Below, one piece after another: positions 53,631-62,700 of a DNA stretch of 64,000 nucleotides (position 1 is the first letter of the stretch; the number at the start of each line of letters is the position of its first letter). Source of the DNA: Prauserella_A sp040645195 (GTDB lineage Bacteria > Actinomycetota > Actinomycetes > Mycobacteriales > Pseudonocardiaceae). The DNA is taken from NCBI RefSeq assembly GCF_040645195.1, contig NZ_JBEYXW010000003.1, positions 248,001 through 312,000 of the forward strand, given 5' to 3'. The position numbers and the translations under genes were made by a program. Below the pieces are notes generated by a model. It saw only the letters and a program-made list of their open reading frames with translations, did no database searches and had not been told where the DNA came from.

Positions 53631-54998
53631 ATGCCAATGATGCCGGTGACGGACTCGATGTTCCTGTTCATCGAGACCCGCGAGCATCCGATGCATGTCG
53701 GCGGGCTCCAACTGTTCAGCAAACCCGACGCAGCCGGGCCGGACTACCTTCGTGATCTCCGGCAGGACCTGCTGCGCAACACGAGTGTGCGCACGTTGTT
53801 CCGGCGCAGGCCCGCACGGCCGGTCAACACGCTGGGCTATGTCGCGTGGGCCGAGGACGCCGAGCTGGAGCTGGACTACCACTTCCGGCATTCCGCGCTG
53901 CCCCAGCCCGGCCGGATCCGGGAGCTGCTGGAGCTGACATCGCGCTGGCACAGCACACTGCTGGACCGGCACCGTCCGCTGTGGGAGGTCCACCTCGTCG
54001 AGGGGCTCAACGACGGGCGGTTCGCGATCTACAGCAAGATCCACCACGCGCTGCTGGACGGTGTGTCGGCACTGCGCCAGCTACAGAACACACTCAGCGA
54101 CGACCCCGACGCGCGCGACTGCCTGCCGCCGTGGGGGTCCCGCACGCCGCAGCGAGCGGCGCGCGTGCCGCGCGGCCCGATCGCCCTGCTGCACTCGGCC
54201 AGCAGCGCTGCCGCACAGCTGACCAGGGTGCCGCAGAATGCGGTGAAGGTGGCGACGGAGGCGTTCCGGGCGCATACCCTGACCCTGCCGTTGCAGGCGC
54301 CGAAGACGATGTTCAACGTGCCGATCGGCGGGGCGCGCCGGTTCGCGGCGCAGTCCTGGCCACTGGACCGGGTGCGCGCGATCGCCACCGCCGCCAAGGT
54401 ATCCCGTAACGACGTGGTGCTCGCGATGTGCGCCGGTGCGCTGCGGGACTACCTCATCGAGCACAGGGCCCTTCCTGACGCGCCGCTCATCGCCATGGTG
54501 CCGGTGTCATTGCGCAACCGGTCCCGCGGTGCCGACACCGGGGGCAACCAGATCGGCGCTCTGCTGTGCAATCTGGGCACCGACAAGGCCGATCCGGCCG
54601 AGCGGCTCGCCGTGGTCACCCGTTCCATGGCCGACGGCAAGCGGATCTTCAAAGAGCTGTCGCCGCTACAGGTGCTGCTGCTCTCGGCACTGAACGTCGC
54701 CCCGCTGGGCGCATCACCGGTTCCCGGGTTCGTCAGTTCCACGCGCCCGCCGTTCAACATCGTGATCTCGAACGTGCCAGGACCGCGCAGGCAGATGTAC
54801 TGGAACGGCGCCGCTCTCGAGGGCATCTACCCCGCGTCGGTGCTGCTCGACGGGCAGGCACTCAACATCACCCTGACGAACAACGGCGGCAACCTCGACT
54901 TCGGCATCACCGGTTGTCGCCGCAGCGTCCCCCACCTCCAGCGCCTACTCCTCCACCTCGACACCGCCCTCACCGAACTCGAATGCGCCGTGAAGTGA
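53631..54998 (+). CDS. Wax ester synthase / diacylglycerol acyltransferase (WS/DGAT)
   Basis: 455 aa. The N-terminus DSMFLFIETREHPMHVGGLQ and the catalytic KIHHALLDGVS (HHxxxDG) define the family. NVPIGGARRFAAQSWPLDRV and ISNVPGPRRQMYWNG are further conserved blocks. It would make triacylglycerol or wax esters from acyl-CoA at the membrane, a common storage route in this phylum. It stands alone, divergent from the preceding gene, with GAGGCGGG upstream of ATG 53631. Confidence 0.95.
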   Translation: MPMMPVTDSMFLFIETREHPMHVGGLQLFSKPDAAGPDYLRDLRQDLLRNTSVRTLFRRRPARPVNTLGYVAWAEDAELELDYHFRHSALPQPGRIRELLELTSRWHSTLLDRHRPLWEVHLVEGLNDGRFAIYSKIHHALLDGVSALRQLQNTLSDDPDARDCLPPWGSRTPQRAARVPRGPIALLHSASSAAAQLTRVPQNAVKVATEAFRAHTLTLPLQAPKTMFNVPIGGARRFAAQSWPLDRVRAIATAAKVSRNDVVLAMCAGALRDYLIEHRALPDAPLIAMVPVSLRNRSRGADTGGNQIGALLCNLGTDKADPAERLAVVTRSMADGKRIFKELSPLQVLLLSALNVAPLGASPVPGFVSSTRPPFNIVISNVPGPRRQMYWNGAALEGIYPASVLLDGQALNITLTNNGGNLDFGITGCRRSVPHLQRLLLHLDTALTELECAVK

Positions 54999-55001
54999 CT
55001 G

Positions 55002-56411
55002 TTACCGGGGCGGGCCGGCGGGACGGCCGGTCGGCCACGGCTGCACTTCCTCGACCAGCCGCGCGACCGCCAGCACCAGGTCGTCCGAGTGCCTCGGGCC
55101 GACGATCTGCAGCCCGACCGGCAGGCCGCGGGACGTGAAACCAGCAGGCACCGTGATCGCCGGCTGCTGGGTCAGGTTGAACGGGTAGGTGAACGGTGTC
55201 CACTGTGGCCAGTCACGTAGACCGGAGCCCGCCGGTACGTCGTGGCCGACCTCGAAGGGCTGGATGGGTACGGTCGGGGTGAGCAGCACGTCGTAGCGGG
55301 TGTGGAACTCGCCCATGTGGATCCCGAGCGCCGCCTGCTCGGCCATGGCGTCGAGATAGTCACGCGCCGAGTAGGTCCGGCCCTGTTCCCACACGGCGCG
55401 CAGCCCCTGGTCGATCCGCTCCGCCGAGCCCTCCGGGAACGTGTCGAGCAGCTTCGCGGCGCCCGCCGAGCGCAGCACGTCGAACGCCTCGATGGGGTCG
55501 GCGAACCCGGGGTCGGCCTCCTCGACCACGAGCCCGGCCTCGTCCAGCATCGCGACAACCGACACCACCGCCTGTGCGACCTCGGGGTCGACGTCGACGT
55601 AACCGAACGCGGGCGAGAACGCGGCGCGCAACCCGCGCACGTCACGACGCACCGCCTCCCGGTAGGTACCAATGGGAGGCGGCAGTGCGCTGGGGTCGCG
55701 GTGGTCAGGCGTGGCGAGGACGTCGAGCAGCAGCGCGACATCGTCCACCGAACGCGCCAGCGGCCCCGCATGAGGGAGCTGGCCGAACGGGCTCGGCGGG
55801 TACATCGGGACGCGCCCCGCCGTCGGCTTGAACCCGACGATGCCGCAGAACGACGCCGGAATGCGCACCGAGCCACCACCGTCGGTGCCCACCGAGAGCT
55901 CGCCCATCCCGGCGGCGACGGCGACCGCGCTACCACCGCTGGAACCACCGGGTGTGAGCGCCGGGTTCCACGGGTTGCGGGTGATGCCGTCGAGCGGGCT
56001 GTCGGTAACGGCCTTCCAGGCCAGTTCCGGGGTCGTGGTCTTACCGAGCAGCACGAGCCCGTTCTCGCGCATTCGCGCGGTGACCGGGCTGTCGGCGTCC
56101 CACTGCTGGTCGCGGTCGATGCACACCGAGCCGCGCAGCGTCGGCCAGCCCTGCGTGAGGAACACGTCCTTGATGGACGCCGGGACACCGTCGAGCCAGC
56201 CGATGGGATTGCCTTCGCGCCAGCGCTCCTCCGACGCACGGGCGTGGTCGAGCGCCACCTCCGGGTCGACCAGCGTGTAGGCGTTGTACTCGCCGTCCCG
56301 CTCCTCGATCGCCTCGAGGGCGAGCCGGGTGGCCTCCACCGGCGACAGCTCTCCCGAGGAGTAGGCGGCGACGAGTTCGCTCGCGGTCAGCAGGGTTCCC
56401 GTGCTCGGCAT
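55002..56411 (-). CDS. Amidase-signature hydrolase
   Basis: 469 aa. The Ser-cisSer-Lys triad is visible: Lys in PASIKDVFLTQG, the cis-Ser in GGSSGGSAVAVAAG and the nucleophile region in TDGGGSVRIPASFCGIVGFK. It hydrolyses an amide of unknown identity in the cytosol. It lies 27 bases downstream of the dehydrogenase on the same strand, so the two form an operon opposite the isomerase genes; the cluster may degrade an amide or imide of a dicarboxylic acid. Confidence 0.93.
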   Translation of the reverse strand: MPSTGTLLTASELVAAYSSGELSPVEATRLALEAIEERDGEYNAYTLVDPEVALDHARASEERWREGNPIGWLDGVPASIKDVFLTQGWPTLRGSVCIDRDQQWDADSPVTARMRENGLVLLGKTTTPELAWKAVTDSPLDGITRNPWNPALTPGGSSGGSAVAVAAGMGELSVGTDGGGSVRIPASFCGIVGFKPTAGRVPMYPPSPFGQLPHAGPLARSVDDVALLLDVLATPDHRDPSALPPPIGTYREAVRRDVRGLRAAFSPAFGYVDVDPEVAQAVVSVVAMLDEAGLVVEEADPGFADPIEAFDVLRSAGAAKLLDTFPEGSAERIDQGLRAVWEQGRTYSARDYLDAMAEQAALGIHMGEFHTRYDVLLTPTVPIQPFEVGHDVPAGSGLRDWPQWTPFTYPFNLTQQPAITVPAGFTSRGLPVGLQIVGPRHSDDLVLAVARLVEEVQPWPTGRPAGPPR

Positions 56412-56438
56412 AGTTCTCCTCGGTGCTGTCGGTGTGCG

Positions 56439-57413
56439 TCAGCTGGACGGAACGTAGCCGAGGCGCTTGTCCACGACGTTGTGCAACGGCTCCCCCGCCA
56501 GCCAGCGCCGGAAGTTGTCGGCGAACACCTCGACCAGCGCAGTGCGCCAGCCGGCGAAGTCCCCCGACATGTGCGGCGATATGAGCACGTTATCCATGGT
56601 CCACAACGGACTGTCAACCGGCAACGGTTCGGTGTCGAACACGTCGAGCGCTGCTCCGCCGAGCTGCCCCGAGCGCAGCGCCTCCACCAGGTCGCCGGTG
56701 ACGACGAGCTCACCGCGGCCGACGTTGATGAAGCGGGCTCCTTGGCGCATCGCGGCGAACGCCGTGACGTCGAACATGCCCTTGGTCTGCTCGGTGAGCG
56801 GCGCCACCGCGACGACGTAGTCCGCGGTGGGCAGGCATTCGGCCAGCCGGTCCGACGCGTGGACGGTGCCGAAGTCCGGGTCACCGGTACGCGGCGTGCG
56901 GCCGGCCCCGGCGACGGACATGCCGGCAGCACGCAGCAGTCGCGCGATCGCGCGGCCGATCGGCCCGGTGCCGACCACGAGCACGGACCGGCCCTGGATG
57001 CGCTCGCTCTCCCGGTGCCGCCAGGTGCGCTCGTCCTGCAAACGCAGCGAGGTCGCGAAATCCTTTGCGAACGCAAGGATCTGACCGAGAACGTACTCGG
57101 CGATGGCGCCGTCGAAGACGCCCCGCGAATTGGTCAAGACCACATCACTGTCCCGCAGAGCCGGGAACATCACCGGGTCCACGCCGGCACTGGCGATGTG
57201 TAACCAGCGCAAACGGTTGGCCGAGGGCCAGGCGGCGCGCACGGCGGTGGACAGGAAGTCATAGACGAAGAGCGCATCGGCGTCGCGCAAAGCACCCGGT
57301 AACCCGGTGGCATCGGTGTAACGAACGAGGGCGGCTTGTTCGATGGGCTGCATATCCGGGGGATGCTGGCCACCACACAGCACCGCGAGCACCGGTGATT
57401 CCGTGCCACTCAC
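56439..57413 (-). CDS. D-2-hydroxyacid dehydrogenase
   Basis: 324 aa. The Rossmann site is VLVVGTGPIGRAIARLL. Catalytic Arg lies in NVGRGELV, Glu in FDTEPLP and His in SPHMSGD. It interconverts a 2-oxoacid and a D-2-hydroxyacid with NAD(P)H. GTG 57413 is used; an open frame upstream has no ribosome site and would run across the operator. First gene of the leftward operon with the amidase, and it shares its promoter region with the isomerase genes. Confidence 0.9.
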   Translation of the reverse strand: MSGTESPVLAVLCGGQHPPDMQPIEQAALVRYTDATGLPGALRDADALFVYDFLSTAVRAAWPSANRLRWLHIASAGVDPVMFPALRDSDVVLTNSRGVFDGAIAEYVLGQILAFAKDFATSLRLQDERTWRHRESERIQGRSVLVVGTGPIGRAIARLLRAAGMSVAGAGRTPRTGDPDFGTVHASDRLAECLPTADYVVAVAPLTEQTKGMFDVTAFAAMRQGARFINVGRGELVVTGDLVEALRSGQLGGAALDVFDTEPLPVDSPLWTMDNVLISPHMSGDFAGWRTALVEVFADNFRRWLAGEPLHNVVDKRLGYVPSS

Positions 57414-57439
57414 GTTGACACGGTATGAGCCAGTCGTAT

Positions 57440-57453
57440 GATTGTCAACAATC
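57440..57453. promoter_or_regulatory. GntR-type operator, copy 1
   Basis: GATTGT-CA-ACAATC is a perfect dyad apart from the 2-base centre. It lies between the divergent dehydrogenase and first isomerase genes and matches the TTGT-NN-ACAA pattern of FadR/FCD-type GntR sites. Confidence 0.72.
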
Positions 57454-57510
57454 CGAGGAGTCACCCCGGAGGCGCACTCCTGCAAAGAAAAGCCGTCGGA
57501 GGGTTGAGCC

Positions 57511-58260
57511 TTGGATTTCGCAGCGCTGGACTTCCCCGCGTTCGACGGCCCGCTGGCGCAGCGGGGAATCGGCATCATCGCGCCCTTCGATCTCGCGCTC
57601 GAGCGCGAGCTGTGGCGCTGGGTGCCGATGGAGGTCTCGCTGCACCTCGCCAGGACGCCGTACGAACCGGTGCCGGTGAGCATGGAGATGGCCCACCTGG
57701 TGAGCAACGCCCACCACCTCGCCGCCGCCACCCGCGACGTCCTGCACGTCGAACCGGAGGTCGTGGCCTACCTGTGCACCTCGGGCAGCTTCGTCAGCGG
57801 CGTCGATGCCGAACGCACCCTGCGCAAGGTGATCTGCGATGCCGGGGCACCGGCCGCGGTGACGACGTCGGGGGCGCTGGCCGAGGTACTGCACCAGCTC
57901 GACCTGCACCGGGTGTCGGTGCTCACGCCCTACGACGCCGACCTCACCGGCAAGCTCCACGAGTTCCTCACCGAGCTCGGCGTCCACACCGTGTCCAGCG
58001 ATCATCTCGGTCTCGGCGGCGGCATCTGGAAGGTCAGCTACCGCACCATCGTCGAGCGGATCATCGCGGCCGACCACGACGCCGCCGAGGCGATCTTCGT
58101 CAGTTGCACGAACCTGCCGACCTACGACGTCATCGAGCCACTGGAGAACGCGCTCGGCAAACCGGTCCTGACCGCGAACCAGCTCACCATGTGGGCCTGC
58201 CTCAAGCGGATGGGCCTGCCGATCGTCGGGCCGGGCAAATGGCTGCGTGAAGTATCGTGA
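57511..58260 (+). CDS. Maleate isomerase / Asp-Glu racemase superfamily protein, both Cys present
   Basis: 249 aa. Two family Cys are present: in LCTSGSF and in FVSCTNLPTY, as in maleate cis-trans isomerase, where both act. PVLTANQLTMWACLKRMG closes the second lobe. The reaction could be maleate to fumarate isomerisation or a related malonate or hydantoin chemistry. TTG start with GGAGGG about eight bases upstream. First gene of the operon with a second, altered copy and the GntR regulator. Confidence 0.88.
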   Translation: MDFAALDFPAFDGPLAQRGIGIIAPFDLALERELWRWVPMEVSLHLARTPYEPVPVSMEMAHLVSNAHHLAAATRDVLHVEPEVVAYLCTSGSFVSGVDAERTLRKVICDAGAPAAVTTSGALAEVLHQLDLHRVSVLTPYDADLTGKLHEFLTELGVHTVSSDHLGLGGGIWKVSYRTIVERIIAADHDAAEAIFVSCTNLPTYDVIEPLENALGKPVLTANQLTMWACLKRMGLPIVGPGKWLREVS

Positions 58261-58270
58261 ACGTCTTTAC

Positions 58271-58290
58271 TAGGATTGTCGACAATCCTA
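58271..58290. promoter_or_regulatory. GntR-type operator, copy 2: perfect 20-bp palindrome
   Basis: TAGGATTGTCGACAATCCTA is a perfect palindrome. It sits in the 44-base gap between the two isomerase genes, just upstream of GGAGGT and the second start codon. It contains the same ATTGT-NN-ACAAT core as copy 1. Confidence 0.8.
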
Positions 58291-58304
58291 TCTGGAGGTG
58301 CTGA

Positions 58305-59027
58305 TTGGCCACCGTCGGTTTCATCTATCCCGACCACGCCGCCGAGGACGACTACCCGCTCGCCGAGCGCATGCTCGGCAACGGCGCGCGTCTTCCCGTC
58401 GAGCACATCTACGGCACCGACCTGCACGCCATCGCCGAGCTGTTGGACCTCGGCTCACCGAAGCGGCTCGCCGAAGGCGCCGCTCTGCTGGCCAAGCACG
58501 ACCCCGCGGCCATCGTCTGGGCCTGCACGAGCGGCAGTTTCGTCTACGGCTGGGATGGTGCGGCCGAGCAGGTGGCGCAGCTGTCCGAGGCATCCGCCGG
58601 GCTGCCGGCCTCCAGCACCTCGTTCGCCTTCGTCCGCGCGGCAGCGGCGCTGGGGCTGCGCCGGGTCGCGGTGGCCGCGAGCTACCCCGACGACGTGGCC
58701 GCGCTGTTCGTCGAGTTCCTGCACCGCGGCGGGGTCGAGGTCACGGCCATGTCCGCGGCCGACATCGACACGGCAGCCGAGGTCGGCGACCTGCCAGCGG
58801 AGGCGGTCATCGAGCTGATCGTGAGCCGGGACCATCCGGATGCCGAGGCGCTGCTCGTGCCGGACACTGCCATGCGCACGCTCGCCCTCGTCGACACCAT
58901 CGAGAAGCGGCTCGGCAAGCCGGTGCTGACGGCCAACCAGGTCACCGTGTGGGAGGGCCTGCGCCTCGCCGGCGCAGCACGGGCCGTCACCGGCCTCGGC
59001 GCGCTGTTCCGCACGGAGGTCGGGTAG
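58305..59027 (+). CDS. Maleate isomerase-like paralogue missing the second Cys
   Basis: 240 aa, related to the preceding protein. The first Cys is kept in ACTSGSF, but the second site reads LLVPDTAMRTL, with Asp where the partner has Cys. KPVLTANQVTVWEGLRLAG aligns with the partner C-terminus. The loss of one Cys rules out the usual two-Cys racemisation, so it may be a decarboxylase, a lyase or a non-catalytic partner. TTG start five bases after GGAGGT. It lies two bases before the regulator gene start. Confidence 0.85.
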   Translation: MATVGFIYPDHAAEDDYPLAERMLGNGARLPVEHIYGTDLHAIAELLDLGSPKRLAEGAALLAKHDPAAIVWACTSGSFVYGWDGAAEQVAQLSEASAGLPASSTSFAFVRAAAALGLRRVAVAASYPDDVAALFVEFLHRGGVEVTAMSAADIDTAAEVGDLPAEAVIELIVSRDHPDAEALLVPDTAMRTLALVDTIEKRLGKPVLTANQVTVWEGLRLAGAARAVTGLGALFRTEVG

Positions 59028-59029
59028 CC

Positions 59030-59746
59030 ATGCTCGCGGACATCGAACCGGTCAACCGGGAGTCCACCGCGGCCATCATCGCGCGCCAGCTCAGGGACGC
59101 GATCATGAACGGCTCGCTGCCACCCGGTGCGCAGCTCGGCGAGGCGGAACTCGCGGCCCAGTTCCAGGTCTCACGAGGACCTCTGCGCGAGGCCATGCAA
59201 CGGCTGGTCTCCGAGGGACTGCTCCGCAGCGAGCGCCATCGCGGGCTCTTCGTGATCGACCTCGAACCCGGCGACGTCTACGACATCTACGCGGCCCGCT
59301 CCGCCATCGAGCGGGCCGCCGCGATCCAGATCGTCCGCGGCAACGACCGGGACGAGGTCGCCGCACTCCTCGATCAGGCCGTGAAGGCGATGGCCGAGGC
59401 CGATCAGCAGGACGACCCCGCCGCGTTGACGGAGGCGGACCTGCGCTTCCACGAGGCGCTGATCGATGCCTCCGGCAGCCGCAGGCTCGCCAGGATGGCG
59501 CGCACGCTGCTCATCGAGACGCGCATGTGCCTGTCAGCGCTGCAGAGCACGTACCACCGGGGCTACCAGGGCGTCGACGAACGGATCGCCGAGCACAACC
59601 GGATCATCGAGGCGCTGCGGGCAGGCGAGGAGGAATCGATGCTTGCCTTGCTGGAAGCGCACATGGAGGACGCGGTACAACGGCTCGCGCCCGGTACCAG
59701 CCTCGCCGCCGGCGGTCCGCCCGCGAGCGGTGTCGACATCGCCTGA
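59030..59746 (+). CDS. GntR-family regulator, FadR/FCD subfamily
   Basis: 238 aa. The winged helix reads IARQLRDAIMNGSLPPGAQL, then LAAQFQVSRGPLREAMQRLV. The C-terminal FCD domain has DLRFHEALIDASGSRRL and a later EHNRIIEAL, whose Asp/His residues usually hold a metal that binds a carboxylate effector. ATG 59030 follows GGAGGT. It ends the isomerase operon and very probably binds the two ATTGT-NN-ACAAT palindromes, making the cluster autoregulated. Confidence 0.93.
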   Translation: MLADIEPVNRESTAAIIARQLRDAIMNGSLPPGAQLGEAELAAQFQVSRGPLREAMQRLVSEGLLRSERHRGLFVIDLEPGDVYDIYAARSAIERAAAIQIVRGNDRDEVAALLDQAVKAMAEADQQDDPAALTEADLRFHEALIDASGSRRLARMARTLLIETRMCLSALQSTYHRGYQGVDERIAEHNRIIEALRAGEEESMLALLEAHMEDAVQRLAPGTSLAAGGPPASGVDIA

Positions 59747-59751
59747 GACGC

Positions 59752-62700
59752 TCAGCCGAACAGCGCACCCAGTACGCTCGCGGCCCCGGCGCTACCCAGC
59801 GCGATGCTCCAGGCGAACGGACCGAGCGGCGTGCAGCCGAAGAACTGGCTGACCCCCGGCGTCTGGACCACTGCGGCGAGCACCGCCGCCGATCCGGCGG
59901 CACTGACCAGGACCGAGGGGCTGCGGCCCGCGGTCAGCAGCGTCTGCGCCAGCTGCGTGCCCACGATCGCCGCCAGTGCGACGGTCCCCGCCCTGCGCCG
60001 CCGCCCGGTGAACCGCGCGATCGACCACGCCGTGGTCGCACCCAGTGTCGTCGACCCCGCCCGCACACCGATCTCCCGGTACAGCCGGGTGCCCAGCGAG
60101 CTCTCCGGCCCCTCCTGCAGCAGCTCCTCGACGGCCTCGCCGTTCGGCCTGCGCAACGCGATCGCCATCGACGGTGCCAGGTCGGTCAGCAGGTTCATCA
60201 GCAGCAGCTGCCGGGCAGTCAGCGGCGAGCGCCCTGTCATCGCGGCGCCGATCAGGCTGAACGTGATCTCGCCGACGTTGCCGCCCAACAGCACGCTGAG
60301 CGCCGAACGGACCGACGCCCACATCGCGCGGCCCTCCACGAGTGCGGCGATGATCGTCTCCAGGCGGTCGTCCGTCACCACGAGATCCGCGGCCGCGCGG
60401 GCTGCGGGCGTCCCGCGCCTGCCGAGCGCGATGCCCACGTCGGCGAGCCGGATCGCCGGTGCGTCGTTGGCGCCGTCACCCGTCATGGCAACGGTTTTGC
60501 CCAGCTGCTGATATGCCTTGATGATCCGGACCTTCTGCGCCGGCGTGCACCGCGCGACGACATCGACCTCGGCCAGTACCTTGCGCAGCCGCTCATCGTC
60601 CAGCTCCTCCAACTCGGCCCCGGTCACCACGTGTAGGTCACCACGGTTGTTGATCTCCGCGGCGATCGCCGCACCGGTGACCGGGTGGTCACCGGTGATC
60701 ATCACGATGCGCACACCGGCGTTCTGCAGCCGCGCCGCCGCGGGTGCCGCGCTGCGGCGCACCGGATCGGCGATCCCGACGAAACCTCGGAAGGTCAATT
60801 CCCGCACGCACTCCGGCGAGATCTCCGCGCTGTCGACGAACCGCTCGGCGACCGCAAGCACGCGCTTGCCTGCCTTGGCCAGCGCGCGCATCCGGCTGAA
60901 CAAACGCTTGCGCGTGCGCTCGTCGAGTGAACACCGCGGCAGGACCTCCTCGGGTGCGCCCTTGACGCTGAGCAGCAGGCCCTTGCGCGTACTGCCCACC
61001 GCCGCGTGATAGCCGCGCGAGGGTTCGAACGGCGCGGCGGACACCGGTCGCCAGCCCGACGCTCCCGTCGCCGCGGTCAGCGTGGCCTGCTGCCCGGCCT
61101 CGACGATCGCCCGGTCCGTGGCGTGCGGGAGGTCCTCGGGGGCCTCCTGTGGCGTTGCCCGCAGCGCCGCCGCCAGTACCGGTCGCAGTGCCCCGTCGAG
61201 TGCGTCGAGGCGGGCACGGCGACTGCCGTCGTCGACGTCGCTGACGCTGAGCCTGCCCTCGGTGAGGGTGCCGGTCTTGTCGAAGCACAGCACGTCGACG
61301 CGGCCGAGCGCCTCGATGCTTCGTGGGTTGCGCACCAGCGCTCCGTGTTCGGCGAGCCTGCGCGCCGCGGCCAGCTGCGCAGCGCTGACCAGGAACGGCA
61401 GCCCCTCCGGCACCGACGCGACCGCCAGGTTCACCGCCGCACCAAGGCTTTCCCGCAGCGGCACACCACGCAGCAACCCGGCACCGGCCACGGCGACCGC
61501 GGATCCGGCGGCCAGCGGCAGGCTCTGCTCGGTGAGCTTGCTCAGCCGACGCTCCACACCGGTCGGCGGCGCGCCTGCCCTGGCGATCGCCATGCTCTTC
61601 CCGGCCTCGGTGTCGTCACCGACCGCCACCACCACGGCCGTGGCCTCCCCAGCGGCGACCGTCGTGCCCTCGTAGACCATCGAGGTGCGCTCCGCGACGT
61701 TGCCGGCCACGACCGCCGCCGGGTCCTTGGCGACCGGCAGTGACTCGCCGGTCAGCGACGACTCGTCCGCCTCGAACCCTGTGGTCTCCAGCAGCCTGCA
61801 GTCGGCGGGCACGACATCGCCCGCGGCGAGCGAGACCACGTCCCCCGGCACCAGGTCGTCGGCGGTGACCACACGCTCGTCGCCGTCCCGCAGCACGGTC
61901 GCGCTCACCGAGGACTTGCTCAACAACTCGGCCAGCTCCCGCTCGGTGTGCACCTGCTGAAGACTGCCGATGAGGGCCGACAACCCGATCACACCGACCA
62001 CCAGCCCCGCATCAACGAGCGAGCCGACCGCCGCCGACAGGGCGGCACCACCTGCCAGCACGGGCGTGAGCGGGTTGGCCAGCTCGGCCAGGAACGCGCT
62101 GCCGAGTGTCGTGCCGAGCGGGCCGACGCCACGCGCCCGCGCTCGTCTGCGTGCTTCCAGCGCGCTCAGGCCTTCCGCTGAACTGCCGAGCCTGTCGAGC
62201 ACGGCCTGCGCCGGCATGAGGTGCCACGGCACCGTCTCCGGCGGCACCACATCGGGCGGCTCGATACCGCGTGCGTGCCGCCGTCCGTTGACCAGCGCGA
62301 TCCCGGCGCCGACGTTGACGACCCGCTGACCGCGTACGGTCGCGCTCGCCCCTTCTGACTGCAGCGCCGTCACCACGCCCACACCGGTGGACGCCTGCGC
62401 GATCCGGATGCTCTCGGCGTTCACCCTCTTCGCGGTGACAACGGCTTCCACGAGCAGTGCCGCGGCGCCGACGTCGTCACCGACCAGCACATGCGCCCCC
62501 CACGGTGCCGCGTCTCCTGTCCGATGGACACCGATGCCGCAGTCGGCAGCGCCGAGCGCCTGCCGGTCGTCCGACACGAGCAGCACCCCCGCGCCCTGCT
62601 CCTGCAGCTCGCGCACGCGGTCGAACGGCTCGTCGGCGTACACCACCTTCAGCTGCGACCGCTGCGCGGCAGCAAGGAGGGTGTGCATGCCGGGCAGTGG

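Noticed and set aside
55242..57203. Plus-strand open frame of 653 codons across the amidase and dehydrogenase
   Set aside because: It is antisense to two well-supported enzymes and shows no motif of its own.
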